From assembly GCA_030426745.1 (NCBI GenBank), contig JAUHYB010000003.1, forward strand, positions 1-38,591: 38,591 bases of DNA, written 5' to 3'. Below the pieces are notes generated by a model, which saw only the letters and a list, made by a program, of their open reading frames with translations, did not search any database and was not told where the DNA came from. Positions 7,091 through 15,778 of the stretch are shown here, piece by piece. This stretch comes from a bacterium (GTDB taxonomy: Bacteria > Planctomycetota > UBA1135 > GCA-002686595). The translations under genes and the position numbers were made by a program. Every line of letters begins with the position of its first letter. Position 1 is the stretch's first letter.

Positions 7091-8266
7091 ATGAACGAGT
7101 CCGGGACCAAGGATTTCGACGACCTCGAGCCGTTGCCGCCCGAGAGCGAGCTGACCGAGCTGGAACCCCTCGACGAGCTGGAACCGCTCGACGAGCTCGA
7201 GCCGCTCGAGGAGCTGGAGCCCCTCGAGGAGCTCGAGCCGATCACCGAGCCGAAGCCGGCGCCGAAGCCGGCCGCCGCCGCGCCCGAGCCGAAGCCCGCG
7301 CCGAAGCCCGCGCCGGCCGCCGAGCCGGTGCTGGAGGAGCTCGGGGACGCGGCCGCCGCCACGGCGCTGCCGACCTCCGCGCACACGCCGGCCCACGGCG
7401 ACGGCGGGACCGGCGGCGTCGACGAGGCCGCCGCCGCGGCCGCGTCGGGAGTCGCCGCGACCGCGAAGCCGGAGACCCCGGCCGCCGCCAAGGCGCCCGC
7501 GTCGCCCGTCGGCGCTCCGAAGGCGCCCGGCGCGAAGCCGCGCAAGTCGCAGGAGGAGCGCGACGCCGAGAAGGCCGCGCGCGCCGCGGCGAAGAAGGCG
7601 GAGCTGGACGCGCGCCTCGGCAAGATCGAGGGCAAGCGCGAGCTGGAAGCCGCGCCGCTCATGCTGCGCAAGGCCGCGCTGATCCTGATGGGCGCCTCGA
7701 TGCTGCCCTTCGGCGGCGCGATGACGCCCGGCGTGTTCGTCGGCAAGCTCGTGCTGCTGGCCGCCGCCTTCGTGTTCCACCAGGGGCACGTCCACAAGGC
7801 CGGCGAGAAGGCCGCGGGCTTCGTCGCGTCGCTGGCGAAGAACGGGATGATCCCCGTGATGGTCACCGCCGGCGTGCTGGCGATCGTCGGCTTCGCGGTG
7901 CCGATCGGGATGGACCAGTTCCCGTTCAGCGCCATCGGCGAGATGCTGGCGCTGGCGCTCGCCTGCTTCACCTACACGCACATCTTCGACTACGAGCACG
8001 GCGGCAAGTTCAACCCGATCTTTCCGCTGATGTTCCTGGGCCCCGCGATCATGGGCCTGCTCGGCATCGTCAAGCTCGGCGGCACGTCGGGCCTGTTGAT
8101 GATCGCGGCGGCGCTCGGCGCGCTCGGCGTGGCGATCGCCGGCTTCATGGCCGTCTACACGATGTTCGTCGCGATCAAGCAGGCGAAGCTCGAGGGCGAC
8201 ATGAAGAAGCAAGCGCAGGCCGAGGCGCGCAAGGCGGCGCGCGAGGCCCGGCGCAAGCAGGGCTAG
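7091..8266 (+). CDS. Membrane protein with acidic N-terminal hexapeptide repeats
   Basis: I do not recognise this 391-residue protein. It begins with about five copies of the repeat ELEPL[D/E] (22-51), encoded by near-identical 18-bp units. An Ala/Pro/Lys-rich disordered stretch follows (52-150), then a charged helix with KSQEERDAEKAARAAAKKAE (152-171). After that come five or six hydrophobic segments (about 195-212, 215-230, 253-273, 281-297, 310-327 and 334-360) and a basic C-terminal helix. The layout suggests an inner-membrane domain with a long cytoplasmic acidic arm. The ATG at 7091 comes just before the repeats; the frame runs open upstream into prfA, but that part is not credible coding. 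It sits between prfA and prmC; its function is unknown. Confidence 0.82.
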   Translation: MNESGTKDFDDLEPLPPESELTELEPLDELEPLDELEPLEELEPLEELEPITEPKPAPKPAAAAPEPKPAPKPAPAAEPVLEELGDAAAATALPTSAHTPAHGDGGTGGVDEAAAAAASGVAATAKPETPAAAKAPASPVGAPKAPGAKPRKSQEERDAEKAARAAAKKAELDARLGKIEGKRELEAAPLMLRKAALILMGASMLPFGGAMTPGVFVGKLVLLAAAFVFHQGHVHKAGEKAAGFVASLAKNGMIPVMVTAGVLAIVGFAVPIGMDQFPFSAIGEMLALALACFTYTHIFDYEHGGKFNPIFPLMFLGPAIMGLLGIVKLGGTSGLLMIAAALGALGVAIAGFMAVYTMFVAIKQAKLEGDMKKQAQAEARKAAREARRKQG

Positions 8267-8294
8267 GTCCCGCGCGGCGCAGGAGACCCAGCCG

Positions 8295-9284
8295 GTGCAC
8301 GACGCTCCGCGACCGAACGGCGGCGCCCCGCGACCCGCGCAGACCGCGGGCGGCGGGGCGCCGTCGCGCGCGTCCTCCGGTTCCAGCGCTGCCGGCGGTC
8401 GCCCGCCCGCGCCGCGCACGGCGGGGGAGATGCTCGCGATGGCGCGCGCCTTCCTCGAGCGCAAGGAGCTCGAGGAGGCGCGGCTCGAGGCCGAGCTGCT
8501 CTGCGCCCACGCGCTGGGGCTCGACCGGCTGCGCCTGTTCCTGCAGCTCGAGCGGCCGGTCGAGGGCGTCGAGGTCGACCGCGCGCGCGACCTCCTGGTG
8601 CGCCGCGGCCGCCGCGAGCCCGTCGCGTACATCACCGGCAAGCGCGAGTTCTACGGCCGCGACTTCGCGATCCGGCCGGGCGTGTTGATCCCGCGGCCGG
8701 AGACCGAGCTGCTCGTCGACGTCGCGCGCGAGGCGCTGGACGGCCGCGAGGCGCCGCGCGTCTACGAGCTGGGCTGCGGCAGCGGGTGCATCGCGGTGTC
8801 GATCGCGCTCGAGGTCGCCGGCGCGCGCGTGGTGACCTGCGACCTGTCACCGACCGCCGTGTCGCAGGCGCGCGCGAACGCCGAGGCGCTGGGCGCGGCG
8901 GACGCGGTCGAGGTGCTCGTCGGCGACGGCCTCGAGGTGCTGGCGCAGCGCCGCGCGTCCGACGACGCGCCGCTCGACCTGCTCGTCTCGAACCCGCCCT
9001 ACGTCGACCCGGCGACGCGCGGAACGCTCGCGCCGGAGGTGCGCGACTACGAACCCGAGCTGGCGCTCTACGCCCCGGAGGGCGACGTCGACCACTGGAC
9101 GCGCGCGTTGTGCGCGTTCGCGGCGCGGCACCTGGCGCCGGGCGGCGCGCTGCTCGTCGAGCTGGGCGCCGGCCGCGGCGAGGCCTCGCTCGCCGCCGCC
9201 CGCGAGGCCGGCCTGGACGCCGAGTTGCGCCGCGACCTCGCGCGCATCGACCGGGTGCTCGTCGCGCATCGGCGCGCTGAATGA
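8295..9284 (+). CDS. prmC: Release factor glutamine methyltransferase PrmC
   Basis: PrmC N5-methylates the GGQ glutamine of RF1 and RF2 using S-adenosylmethionine. Visible are the helical N-terminal domain (about 47-105), YITGKREFYG and LIPRPETE typical of the family, SAM motif I ELGCGSGC (158-165) and the substrate-binding NPPY (233-236). The GTG at 8295 is preceded by AGGAGA about nine bases upstream and gives 329 residues; the first 45 are low-complexity. A start at 8430 (ATG after GGGGGAG) would give a more usual length and is a real alternative. The stop codon lies within the first unit of a 25-bp tandem array. Confidence 0.94.
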   Translation: MHDAPRPNGGAPRPAQTAGGGAPSRASSGSSAAGGRPPAPRTAGEMLAMARAFLERKELEEARLEAELLCAHALGLDRLRLFLQLERPVEGVEVDRARDLLVRRGRREPVAYITGKREFYGRDFAIRPGVLIPRPETELLVDVAREALDGREAPRVYELGCGSGCIAVSIALEVAGARVVTCDLSPTAVSQARANAEALGAADAVEVLVGDGLEVLAQRRASDDAPLDLLVSNPPYVDPATRGTLAPEVRDYEPELALYAPEGDVDHWTRALCAFAARHLAPGGALLVELGAGRGEASLAAAREAGLDAELRRDLARIDRVLVAHRRAE

Positions 9285-9363
9285 CACCGCGCGTCGGCGC
9301 GCTGAATGACACCGCGCGTCGGCGCGCTGAGTGACACCGCGCGTCGGCGCGGTGACTGACTCG
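9264..9363. repeat. 25-bp tandem repeat, 4 copies, overlapping the prmC stop
   Basis: Units begin at 9264, 9289, 9314 and 9339; copies 2 and 3 differ by one base, and the first and last are more diverged. The core GCGCG-TCGG-CGCGC can form a hairpin, and each unit carries a TGA after it. The first unit includes the end of prmC, so the array seems to copy the 3' end of that gene. It fills the gap between convergent prmC and the PilZ gene. Confidence 0.9.
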
Positions 9364-9402
9364 GCGCGTAAGCGCGGGCGCACCGCGCGCCGGAAGACCG
9401 GC

Positions 9403-9855
9403 CTACTCGGACGCCGCCGCGGCGCGCGTGACGTCGTCGCCCGGTCGCTGCGCGACGTAGCTCGCCAGCGCCGACTGGTCGGGCTCGGCGATGTCGTTCA
9501 GGAACAGCGCGACCTCGTAGTGGTCGAGGCGCGCGCTGATCTTCTCGCAGCGCACGACGACGCCGCCGCCGGTGATGAAGCGCTTGCCCTCGTCGACGGG
9601 CAGCTCCAGGTCGATGCGCATCGCCGTCATCACCGGGATCGGCCGGTCGAGGAAGAAGCACACGCCGGCGCGGCTGACGTCGCGCACGCGGGCGCGGAAC
9701 TCGCCGTCCGGCAGCGCCAGGCTGATCGCCCAGTCGGCGGTCGCGCGGGGCCAGCGCCGGCGCTCGCGACCCGAGCCGGTCGCGGGGCCGTTCACGGCGT
9801 CGGCGGGATCCGCGGGCTGGTCACGGTGCTCTTCGGGGCTGGATTCTTGGGCCAT
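9403..9855 (-). CDS. PilZ-domain protein (c-di-GMP binding)
   Basis: PilZ domains bind cyclic di-GMP and pass the signal to motility, polysaccharide or secretion machines. In this 150-residue product both binding motifs are intact: RRWPR (RxxxR, 33-37) and DVSRAG (DxSxxG, 59-64), followed by the beta-barrel to about 125. The N-terminal 30 residues are polar and probably disordered. I chose the ATG at 9855; an upstream TTG (9939) would add 28 Pro/Arg-rich residues. A TAGGAT hexamer lies about 35 bp upstream of the ATG. It is a single-domain protein, divergent from ssb, with no cyclase or effector nearby to name its target. Confidence 0.87.
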   Translation of the reverse strand: MAQESSPEEHRDQPADPADAVNGPATGSGRERRRWPRATADWAISLALPDGEFRARVRDVSRAGVCFFLDRPIPVMTAMRIDLELPVDEGKRFITGGGVVVRCEKISARLDHYEVALFLNDIAEPDQSALASYVAQRPGDDVTRAAAASE

Positions 9856-10074
9856 GGGCTGCGTCGGGGGGCGGTCGCGAGTGCGCCATCCTAGCCGGGG
9901 TCGGCGCGCTGGGGAAGCGGCGCGCGGCGGCCTCGACAATGGCGGTTCGGGGCGCGAATTCGGCGCGGACGCGAGCTAAGCTCGGCGGTCCGGGACGGGG
10001 ACTCCGTCCGCGGACGGGCGACGGCCCACACACGAAGCACTACAACGAAAACGACGAGCCAGAACGCAACGCCG

Positions 10075-10614
10075 ATGTCGAGCTACAACCGAGTGATCCT
10101 GATGGGGAACCTGACGCGGGACCCCGAACTCCGCTACACGCAGAGCAACATGCCGATCTGCAAGATCGGCCTCGCCGTCAATCGTCGCTTCAAGGACGGT
10201 CAGACCGGCGAGTGGCGCGAGGAGCCGACCTTCGTCGACGTGACGATCTTCGGCAAGCGCGGCGAGGCCTTCGCCAAGTACCACCAGAAGGGCAAGCCGG
10301 CCTTCATCGAGGGCGAGCTGCGCCTCGACACCTGGGAGGACCAGCAGGGTCAGAAGCGGTCGAAGCTCTACGTCGTCGGCAACGAGTGGCAGTTCGTGAA
10401 CGCCGGCGGCGGCGGTCGCGGCGGCTACGAGGGCGGCGGCGGCGGCGGCGGCTACCAGGACGAGCCCTCCGGCAACCAGGGGTACGGCGGCGGCGGCGGC
10501 GGCGGCTCGCAGGGCGGCGGCGGATCCCAGGGCGGCTATGGCGACTACGGCGGCGGCGGTCAGCAGGGCCAGCCGTCGGGCGGCTACCTCGAGGTCGAGG
10601 ACACGCCCTTCTAG
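10075..10614 (+). CDS. ssb: Single-stranded DNA-binding protein
   Basis: SSB coats single-stranded DNA and recruits repair and replication proteins. The 179-residue product has the OB fold in about 1-108: MSSYNRVILMGNLTRDPELRY at the start, FVDVTIFGKRGE and the beta strands after it. A glycine-rich linker follows (about 112-165) with GGGG and GGSQ runs. The acidic, hydrophobic-ended tip EVEDTPF stands in for the usual DDDIPF and keeps the terminal Pro-Phe that partners bind. The 5' leader just before the ATG is unusually A-rich for this genome. A TAAGCT hexamer at 9977-9982 may be its -10 box. Confidence 0.97.
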   Translation: MSSYNRVILMGNLTRDPELRYTQSNMPICKIGLAVNRRFKDGQTGEWREEPTFVDVTIFGKRGEAFAKYHQKGKPAFIEGELRLDTWEDQQGQKRSKLYVVGNEWQFVNAGGGGRGGYEGGGGGGGYQDEPSGNQGYGGGGGGGSQGGGGSQGGYGDYGGGGQQGQPSGGYLEVEDTPF

Positions 10615-10629
10615 CGACCCGTGCACGGA

Positions 10630-10657
10630 CGCGGCGCCGGCGACCCCCGGCGCCGCG
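10630..10657 (+). terminator. Hairpin between ssb and moaD-moaE
   Basis: An 11-bp perfect stem, CGCGGCGCCGG (10630-10640) and CCGGCGCCGCG (10647-10657), has a 6-nt loop. It starts 15 bp past the ssb stop and ends 15 bp before the next start. It may end or attenuate the ssb transcript; there is no T-tract. Confidence 0.5.
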
Positions 10658-10672
10658 CGCGATCCGCGAACG

Positions 10673-11386
10673 ATGCGCCTCGTGATCCAACTCTTCGCCG
10701 GCCTGCGCGAACGCGCCGGGGCCGGCGAGCTCGTTCTCGACGAGCTGCCGGACGAGCTGCGGCTGGGCGAGCTGAAGCGCGAGCTGGCGCGGCGGCACCC
10801 CGAGCTCGGCGACCTGTCGCACGTGGCGGGCGTCGTCGGCACGGACTACGTCGGCGACGACCACGCCGTACGCGAGGGCGACGCGGTCGCCTTCCTGCCG
10901 CCGGTGTCGGGCGGCGCGCCGGGCGATGACGAGCGCCTCGCCGCCGGCGTCTTCGAGCTGACCGCCGACCCGATCGACGTGGAGGCCTGCCGCAGGCGCG
11001 TCGAGCACGACTCCTGCGGCGCGGTCGTCGTCTTCTGCGGCAACGCGCGCGACACGAACCGCGGGCAGAGCGTGGTGCGCCTCGACTACGAGGCCTTCGA
11101 CGCGATGGCCGGTCCCGAGATGCGGCGCATCTTCGAGCGCTGCGTCGCGGAGCACGGCGACGCGGACGGCGCGCGGCCGCACCTCGCGCTGCGCATGCTG
11201 TGCGTGCACCGCACCGGCCCGGTGGGGGTCGGCGAACCGTCGGTCGTGATCGCCGTCGCCAGCCCGCACCGCGACGCGGCCTTCCTCGCCGCGCGCTTCC
11301 TGATCGACGAGCTGAAGGAGAGCCTGCCCGTGTGGAAGAAGGAGGTCTACGCGGACGGCCACCACTGGATCGGAGACCGCTCGTGA
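10673..11386 (+). CDS. Fused molybdopterin synthase MoaD-MoaE (MoaX-like)
   Basis: Molybdopterin synthase turns cyclic pyranopterin phosphate into molybdopterin. Residues 1-81 are a MoaD-like ubiquitin fold ending VSGG (78-81); MoaD needs a free C-terminal Gly-Gly to carry its thiocarboxylate. Residues 88-237 are MoaE, with FELTADPIDVEA, VVFCGNARDTN, HRTGPVGVGE and the active-site PVWKKE (lysines at the family positions). The two are in one frame with a short AP-GDDE linker, so a cut after Gly81 would be needed; such processing has been described for mycobacterial MoaX. The 237-residue frame is intact. The next gene overlaps it by 4 bp. No other molybdopterin gene is in the window. Confidence 0.93.
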   Translation: MRLVIQLFAGLRERAGAGELVLDELPDELRLGELKRELARRHPELGDLSHVAGVVGTDYVGDDHAVREGDAVAFLPPVSGGAPGDDERLAAGVFELTADPIDVEACRRRVEHDSCGAVVVFCGNARDTNRGQSVVRLDYEAFDAMAGPEMRRIFERCVAEHGDADGARPHLALRMLCVHRTGPVGVGEPSVVIAVASPHRDAAFLAARFLIDELKESLPVWKKEVYADGHHWIGDRS

Positions 11387-12045
11387 TCGACGTCACCATC
11401 GTTCCCGTCACGCCCTTCCAGCAGAACTGCACGCTCCTGCGCTGCGCGGCGACCGGCAAGGGCGCGGTGTGCGACCCGGGCGGCGAGGTCGACCGCCTGG
11501 TGCGCGAGATCGAGGCCCGCGACATCGACGTCGAGACGGTCCTCCTGACGCACGGGCACGTCGACCACGCGTCGGGCGCGGCCGAGCTCGCCGAGCGCCT
11601 CGACGTGCCGATCGTCGGCCCGCACCGCGAGGACCTGTTCTGGCTCGAGGGCCTGCCCGACCAGGCCAGGATGTTCGGCTTCGAGGGCGACGTGCGCGTG
11701 CCGCGGATCGACCGCTGGCTGGAGGGCGGCGACACGGCGCGCTTCGGCGACGTCGAGCTGGAGGTCAAGCACTGCCCCGGCCACACGCCGGGCCACGTGG
11801 TCTTCTTCCACCGGCCGGGCATGCTGGCGCTGGTCGGCGACGTGCTCTTCCAGGGCTCGATCGGGCGGACGGACTTCCCGCGCGGGGACTTCGACACGCT
11901 GATCCGCTCGATCCGGGAGGAGCTGCTGCCGCTGGGCGACGACGTCCGGTTCGTCTGCGGGCACGGGCCGAACTCGACCTTCGGGCACGAGCGCCGGACG
12001 AACCCGTTCCTGCTCGACCCGGACCGCTTCCGCGGGCTGGTCTAG
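11383..12045 (+). CDS. Metallo-beta-lactamase-fold hydrolase, glyoxalase II-like (YcbL type)
   Basis: The 220-residue protein carries the metal-binding THGHVDH (56-62), the downstream CPGHTPGH, the GDVLF motif and GHGPNST. This pattern fits the small hydroxyacylglutathione hydrolase-like group represented by YcbL. The opening segment VPVTPFQQNC is also typical of that group. Members hydrolyse thioesters such as S-lactoylglutathione, although their natural substrate is often unknown. The GTG at 11383 overlaps the stop of the MoaD-MoaE gene (GTGA), so the two are translationally coupled. The coupling does not by itself imply a role in cofactor synthesis. Confidence 0.9.
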   Translation: MIDVTIVPVTPFQQNCTLLRCAATGKGAVCDPGGEVDRLVREIEARDIDVETVLLTHGHVDHASGAAELAERLDVPIVGPHREDLFWLEGLPDQARMFGFEGDVRVPRIDRWLEGGDTARFGDVELEVKHCPGHTPGHVVFFHRPGMLALVGDVLFQGSIGRTDFPRGDFDTLIRSIREELLPLGDDVRFVCGHGPNSTFGHERRTNPFLLDPDRFRGLV

Positions 12046-12244
12046 GGGTCTTCGGAGGCCCCCCGATCCGCCGTATCGCCGTGGGAATCGCCCCGGCGCG
12101 GTGATAGTCTCTTCGCCCGGAATCCCGGCCCGCGGCTCACGCGCCGGGTCCGCAGCCGCCGGTCGCGCGCCGCAGGGACGCGCGGTGGAGTCGGCGCGGA
12201 TCCGCACCGGTCGGGACACCGGACGACACCCCGGAAGAGATCCG

Positions 12245-13930
12245 ATGACTGACGGCAAGACACTCTCGTTGAACGCGGCGGACGTCGAGCGCGAGGAGCT
12301 CGAAGTCGACGTCCTGCTCGTCGGCGCCGGCCCGGCGTCGCTCTCCTGCGCGATCCACCTGCAGCGCCTCCTGGCGGAGCGCGGCGTCGAGGACAAGACG
12401 ATCCTCGTGCTGGAGAAGGCCGAGGAGATCGGACACCACACGCTCTCCGGCGCGGTGATGAAGACCAAGGGCATCGCCGAGCTGTACCCCGACTGGAAGG
12501 ACCGCGACTTCCCGGTCGAGGCCGAGGTCGGGTACGACGCGATGGTCTACCTGCGCAAGAACGGCAAGCACAACCGCCTCGACGGCATGCTCGTGCCGCC
12601 GCAACTGCGCAACCACGGCAACGTGATCATCAGCCTGAACCACGTGGTGAACTGGCTGAAGGACCGCGCCGAGGAAGCGGGCGTCGAGGTCTACGCGGGC
12701 TTCGCCGGCGCCGAAGTCGCCTACGACGGCGACCGCGTGATCGGCGTGCAGACGCGTGACAGCGGCATCGGCAAGGACGGCGAGCAGAAGGGCACCTTCG
12801 AACCCGGCATGGACGTGCGCGCGGCGGTCACGGTCTTCGCCGAGGGCACGCGCGGCAACCTGGCGAAGGGCCTGATCAAGAAGCTGGGCCTCGCGGCCGA
12901 GAGCAACCCGCAGACGTACTCGACGGGCTGCAAGGAGATCTGGGAGATCCCGGCGGAGCGCGGCAAGGAGCTGCTCGGCACGGTCTTCCACACGGCGGGC
13001 GAACCGCTGGGCCTGGACGGTTACGGCGGCGGCTGGATCTACGGCATCGCCGAGGACAAGGTCTCGGTCGGATTCGTCACGCCGCTGGACCACCACGACG
13101 CGAAGCTCGACCCGCACGCGCTGTTCGTGAAGTGGAAGCAACACCCCTTCGTGAACAAGATCATCGAGGGCGGCAAGGTGCTGCGCTACGGCGCGAAGAC
13201 GATCCCCGAGGGCGGCTACTTCGCCATGCCCGAGCTGCAGGGCGACGGCTTCTGCCTGGTGGGGGACACCGCCGGCTTCCTGAACGCGTCGTCGCTGAAG
13301 GGCGTGCACCTCGCGATCAAGTCGGGGATGCTCGCCGCGGAGGCGATCGCCGACGCGCTCGTCGCCGGCGACACCTCGGCCGCGAAGCTCGCGAAGTACA
13401 CCGAGCTGTTCGAGGCCTCGTGGGCCAAGGACGAGCTCTACAAGGTCCGCAACTTCCGCCAGGCCTTCGACGGCGGGATCTTCGGCGGGATGCTCGACGT
13501 CGCGGTGCAGATGGTCACCGGCGGTCGCGGCCTGGTCGCGCGCCGCAAGGGCCACGCGGATCACGACACGATGCGCCCCGTCGCCGAGAGTCGGATGACC
13601 AAGCCCGACTACAACGACAGCGACGCGATGGACAAGCTGACCGACGTCTACTGGTCCGGCGCCATCCACGAGGAGGACCAGCCGAGCCACCTCGTCGTGC
13701 CCGACCCGTCGATCTGCGTCGACCGCTGCACCGTCGAGTACGGCAACCCCTGTCAGCACTTCTGCCCGGCCGCCGTCTACGAGTGGCCGGAGACGCCGAA
13801 CCCGACCGGCGTCGTGATCAACGCGTCGAACTGCGTGCACTGCAAGACGTGCGACATCGCCGATCCCTACGAGAACATCGAGTGGGTCGTCCCCGAGGGC
13901 GGCGGCGGTCCCAAGTACATCGACATGTGA
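12245..13930 (+). CDS. Electron transfer flavoprotein-quinone oxidoreductase
   Basis: ETF-QO takes electrons from reduced ETF, which collects them from acyl-CoA and other dehydrogenases, and passes them to membrane quinone. The 561-residue product begins with an FAD-binding motif LLVGAGPASLS (24-34), has the central FAD/quinone domain, and ends with a ferredoxin-like domain. Its [4Fe-4S] ligands are the Cys of HFCPAAVYE and the CVHCKTC cluster, followed by ENIEWVVPEGGGGP. Length and ending match the family. The ATG at 12245 has a purine-rich GGAAGAGA just upstream. A GATAGT hexamer at 12103-12108 may be a -10 box without a good -35. No ETF alpha or beta gene is in the window. Confidence 0.96.
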   Translation: MTDGKTLSLNAADVEREELEVDVLLVGAGPASLSCAIHLQRLLAERGVEDKTILVLEKAEEIGHHTLSGAVMKTKGIAELYPDWKDRDFPVEAEVGYDAMVYLRKNGKHNRLDGMLVPPQLRNHGNVIISLNHVVNWLKDRAEEAGVEVYAGFAGAEVAYDGDRVIGVQTRDSGIGKDGEQKGTFEPGMDVRAAVTVFAEGTRGNLAKGLIKKLGLAAESNPQTYSTGCKEIWEIPAERGKELLGTVFHTAGEPLGLDGYGGGWIYGIAEDKVSVGFVTPLDHHDAKLDPHALFVKWKQHPFVNKIIEGGKVLRYGAKTIPEGGYFAMPELQGDGFCLVGDTAGFLNASSLKGVHLAIKSGMLAAEAIADALVAGDTSAAKLAKYTELFEASWAKDELYKVRNFRQAFDGGIFGGMLDVAVQMVTGGRGLVARRKGHADHDTMRPVAESRMTKPDYNDSDAMDKLTDVYWSGAIHEEDQPSHLVVPDPSICVDRCTVEYGNPCQHFCPAAVYEWPETPNPTGVVINASNCVHCKTCDIADPYENIEWVVPEGGGGPKYIDM

Positions 13931-14050
13931 CGACGGCGCGCCTCGCGCGACCGGACTCGACGAATCCAGACAACCCGCTCCGACGAACACCGCTGCGCGC
14001 GCGCGCCGCGACCCGAACCACCGCGCTTCCCGACGATCCCCCCCGACGAC

Positions 14051-15520
14051 ATGAAACTGACGCACAAGGACTACTCCGGAACCTGCCCCAAGACCGACCT
14101 CGTGATCTGCTTCGGCCTGAAGGGCAAGAAGCCGGCGCTGCCGGGCGACGTGAAGCTGCCGAAGGCGGCGCTCGAGGACTTCGAGGGGGAGCCGCGCGCC
14201 GCGCGCTTCACCGACGTCACGGCCGGCGCCGCGCGTCGGGTGCTGCTGGTCGGCCTCGGTGAGGCGAAGGAGCTGACCGCGGAGGGCATGCGCCGCGCCG
14301 CGGGCGTCGCCGTCAGCCAGGCCGAGTCCTCGGGCGCGAAGTCGGCCGTCGTCTACGTGGACGACGCCGTCGCGAACCTCGCGGGCGGCGCCGAGGCGGT
14401 CGGCTGCGCCGTCGCGGAAGGCCTCGTGATGGGCCACTACCGCTACGACCTCGGCAAGAGCAAGCCGGAGCCGCGCAAGCTGGCGCGCGTGTCGACGCTG
14501 TCGCCCGGCGCGGACTACCGTCGCGGCGCGAAGCGCGGCCAGGCGCTGGGCGAGGCGAACTGCTTCACGCGCGACCTGCAGAACCGCGCGGGCAACCAGC
14601 TGACGCCGTCGATCATGGCGTCCGAAGCGCGCGGCCTGGCGCGTCGCTCGGACCGCATCACCTGCAAGGTGATCGACGAAGCCGGCATGAAGAAGTTCGG
14701 CATGGGCCTCCTGCTCGGCGTGTCCGCCGGCTCCGAGGAACCGGCCAAGCTGATCCACCTGACGTACAAGCCGAAGGGCAAGAGCAAGGGCCGCATCGCC
14801 TTCGTCGGCAAGGGCCTGACCTTCGACGCCGGCGGCATCAGCCTGAAGCCGGCGCGCGGTATGGAGGACATGCGCTACGACATGTCCGGCTCCGCCGCGG
14901 TGCTCGGCGCCTTCCACGCGCTCGCGTCGATCGACGTGCCCTACGAGGTGCACGGCATCGTCCCGAGCTCGGAGAACCTCGCCGACGGCAAGGCGACCAA
15001 GCCGGGCGACGTCCACGTCGGCATGAACGGCACGACGGTCGAGATCGTGAACACCGACGCCGAGGGTCGCCTGATCCTCGCCGACGCGCTGACCTACACC
15101 GTCACCAAGGTGAAGCCCGAGACGATCATCGACCTCGCGACGCTGACCGGCGCGGTGGTCGTGGGCCTCGGCCACGAGATCTCCGGCATGTTCGCCAGCA
15201 CCGACGGCCTGCGCGACGACCTGTCGAAGGCCGGCGAGGACTGCGGCGAGCGCGTCTGGCCGCTGCCGCTGCTGCCCGACTTCCTGGAGAACATGAAGGG
15301 CGGCCCTGCCGACGTCCGGAACATCACGACGCCCGAGATGGGCGGCGGCTCGATCGCCGGCGCGGCCTTCCTGTCGCACTTCGTGGGCGACACCGAGTGG
15401 GCGCACCTCGACATCGCCGGAACGGCCTGGAACGCCAAGGCCCGCGACTACGTGGGCGGGAAGGGGGGTACGGGGGTTGGCACCCGTCTCCTGATCCAGT
15501 ACCTTCACCGCCGAAACTAG
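14051..15520 (+). CDS. pepA: Leucyl aminopeptidase, family M17
   Basis: This cytosolic hexameric di-metal enzyme removes N-terminal residues from peptides. The 489-residue product shows the M17 active site: Lys254 and Asp259 in VGKGLTFDAGG, Lys266 in SLKP, Asp277 in MRYDMSG, and Asp336, Glu338 and Arg340 in the signature NTDAEGRLILADAL. The N-terminal domain (1-165) is the variable one of this family. The ATG at 14051 follows a 120-bp gap after the ETF-QO gene. In some bacteria PepA also binds DNA in site-specific recombination; nothing here points to that. The xerD-type gene is far away on the other strand. Confidence 0.95.
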   Translation: MKLTHKDYSGTCPKTDLVICFGLKGKKPALPGDVKLPKAALEDFEGEPRAARFTDVTAGAARRVLLVGLGEAKELTAEGMRRAAGVAVSQAESSGAKSAVVYVDDAVANLAGGAEAVGCAVAEGLVMGHYRYDLGKSKPEPRKLARVSTLSPGADYRRGAKRGQALGEANCFTRDLQNRAGNQLTPSIMASEARGLARRSDRITCKVIDEAGMKKFGMGLLLGVSAGSEEPAKLIHLTYKPKGKSKGRIAFVGKGLTFDAGGISLKPARGMEDMRYDMSGSAAVLGAFHALASIDVPYEVHGIVPSSENLADGKATKPGDVHVGMNGTTVEIVNTDAEGRLILADALTYTVTKVKPETIIDLATLTGAVVVGLGHEISGMFASTDGLRDDLSKAGEDCGERVWPLPLLPDFLENMKGGPADVRNITTPEMGGGSIAGAAFLSHFVGDTEWAHLDIAGTAWNAKARDYVGGKGGTGVGTRLLIQYLHRRN

Positions 15521-15778
15521 GCTCAGCGCGACGAACTCTCGGCGGGCGCCCGGAGGGCCGGGATCCGGCCCCATCCGCGGGGGCACCGCCGGGACGAGTC
15601 ACCGGGGTCCCGCGCGGATCCTTCCCCTGGGTGACACCGCCCGGGGGAATGCTCTCGGGCGCTCGCCGGAACACCTCCGATACTCTCCTCCGGCACCCCA
15701 CCCCTCCGGCTCCCCAAAGACGGGCGGTCCACTCGGGCCGCCGCCGACCTCTCCTCAACCTCGCACCGCACTCGCCTC

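Noticed and set aside
9856-9939. Longer PilZ protein from a TTG
   Set aside because: The added residues are Pro/Arg-rich with no domain, and an ATG lies at 9855.
10673-11386. Frameshift or missing stop between moaD and moaE
   Set aside because: The frame is continuous with a sensible short linker, and natural MoaD-MoaE fusions are known.
12137-15586. Open frame of over 1,100 codons on the minus strand
   Set aside because: It spans the ETF-QO and aminopeptidase genes antisense, with His/Arg/Val-rich shadow composition and no motif.
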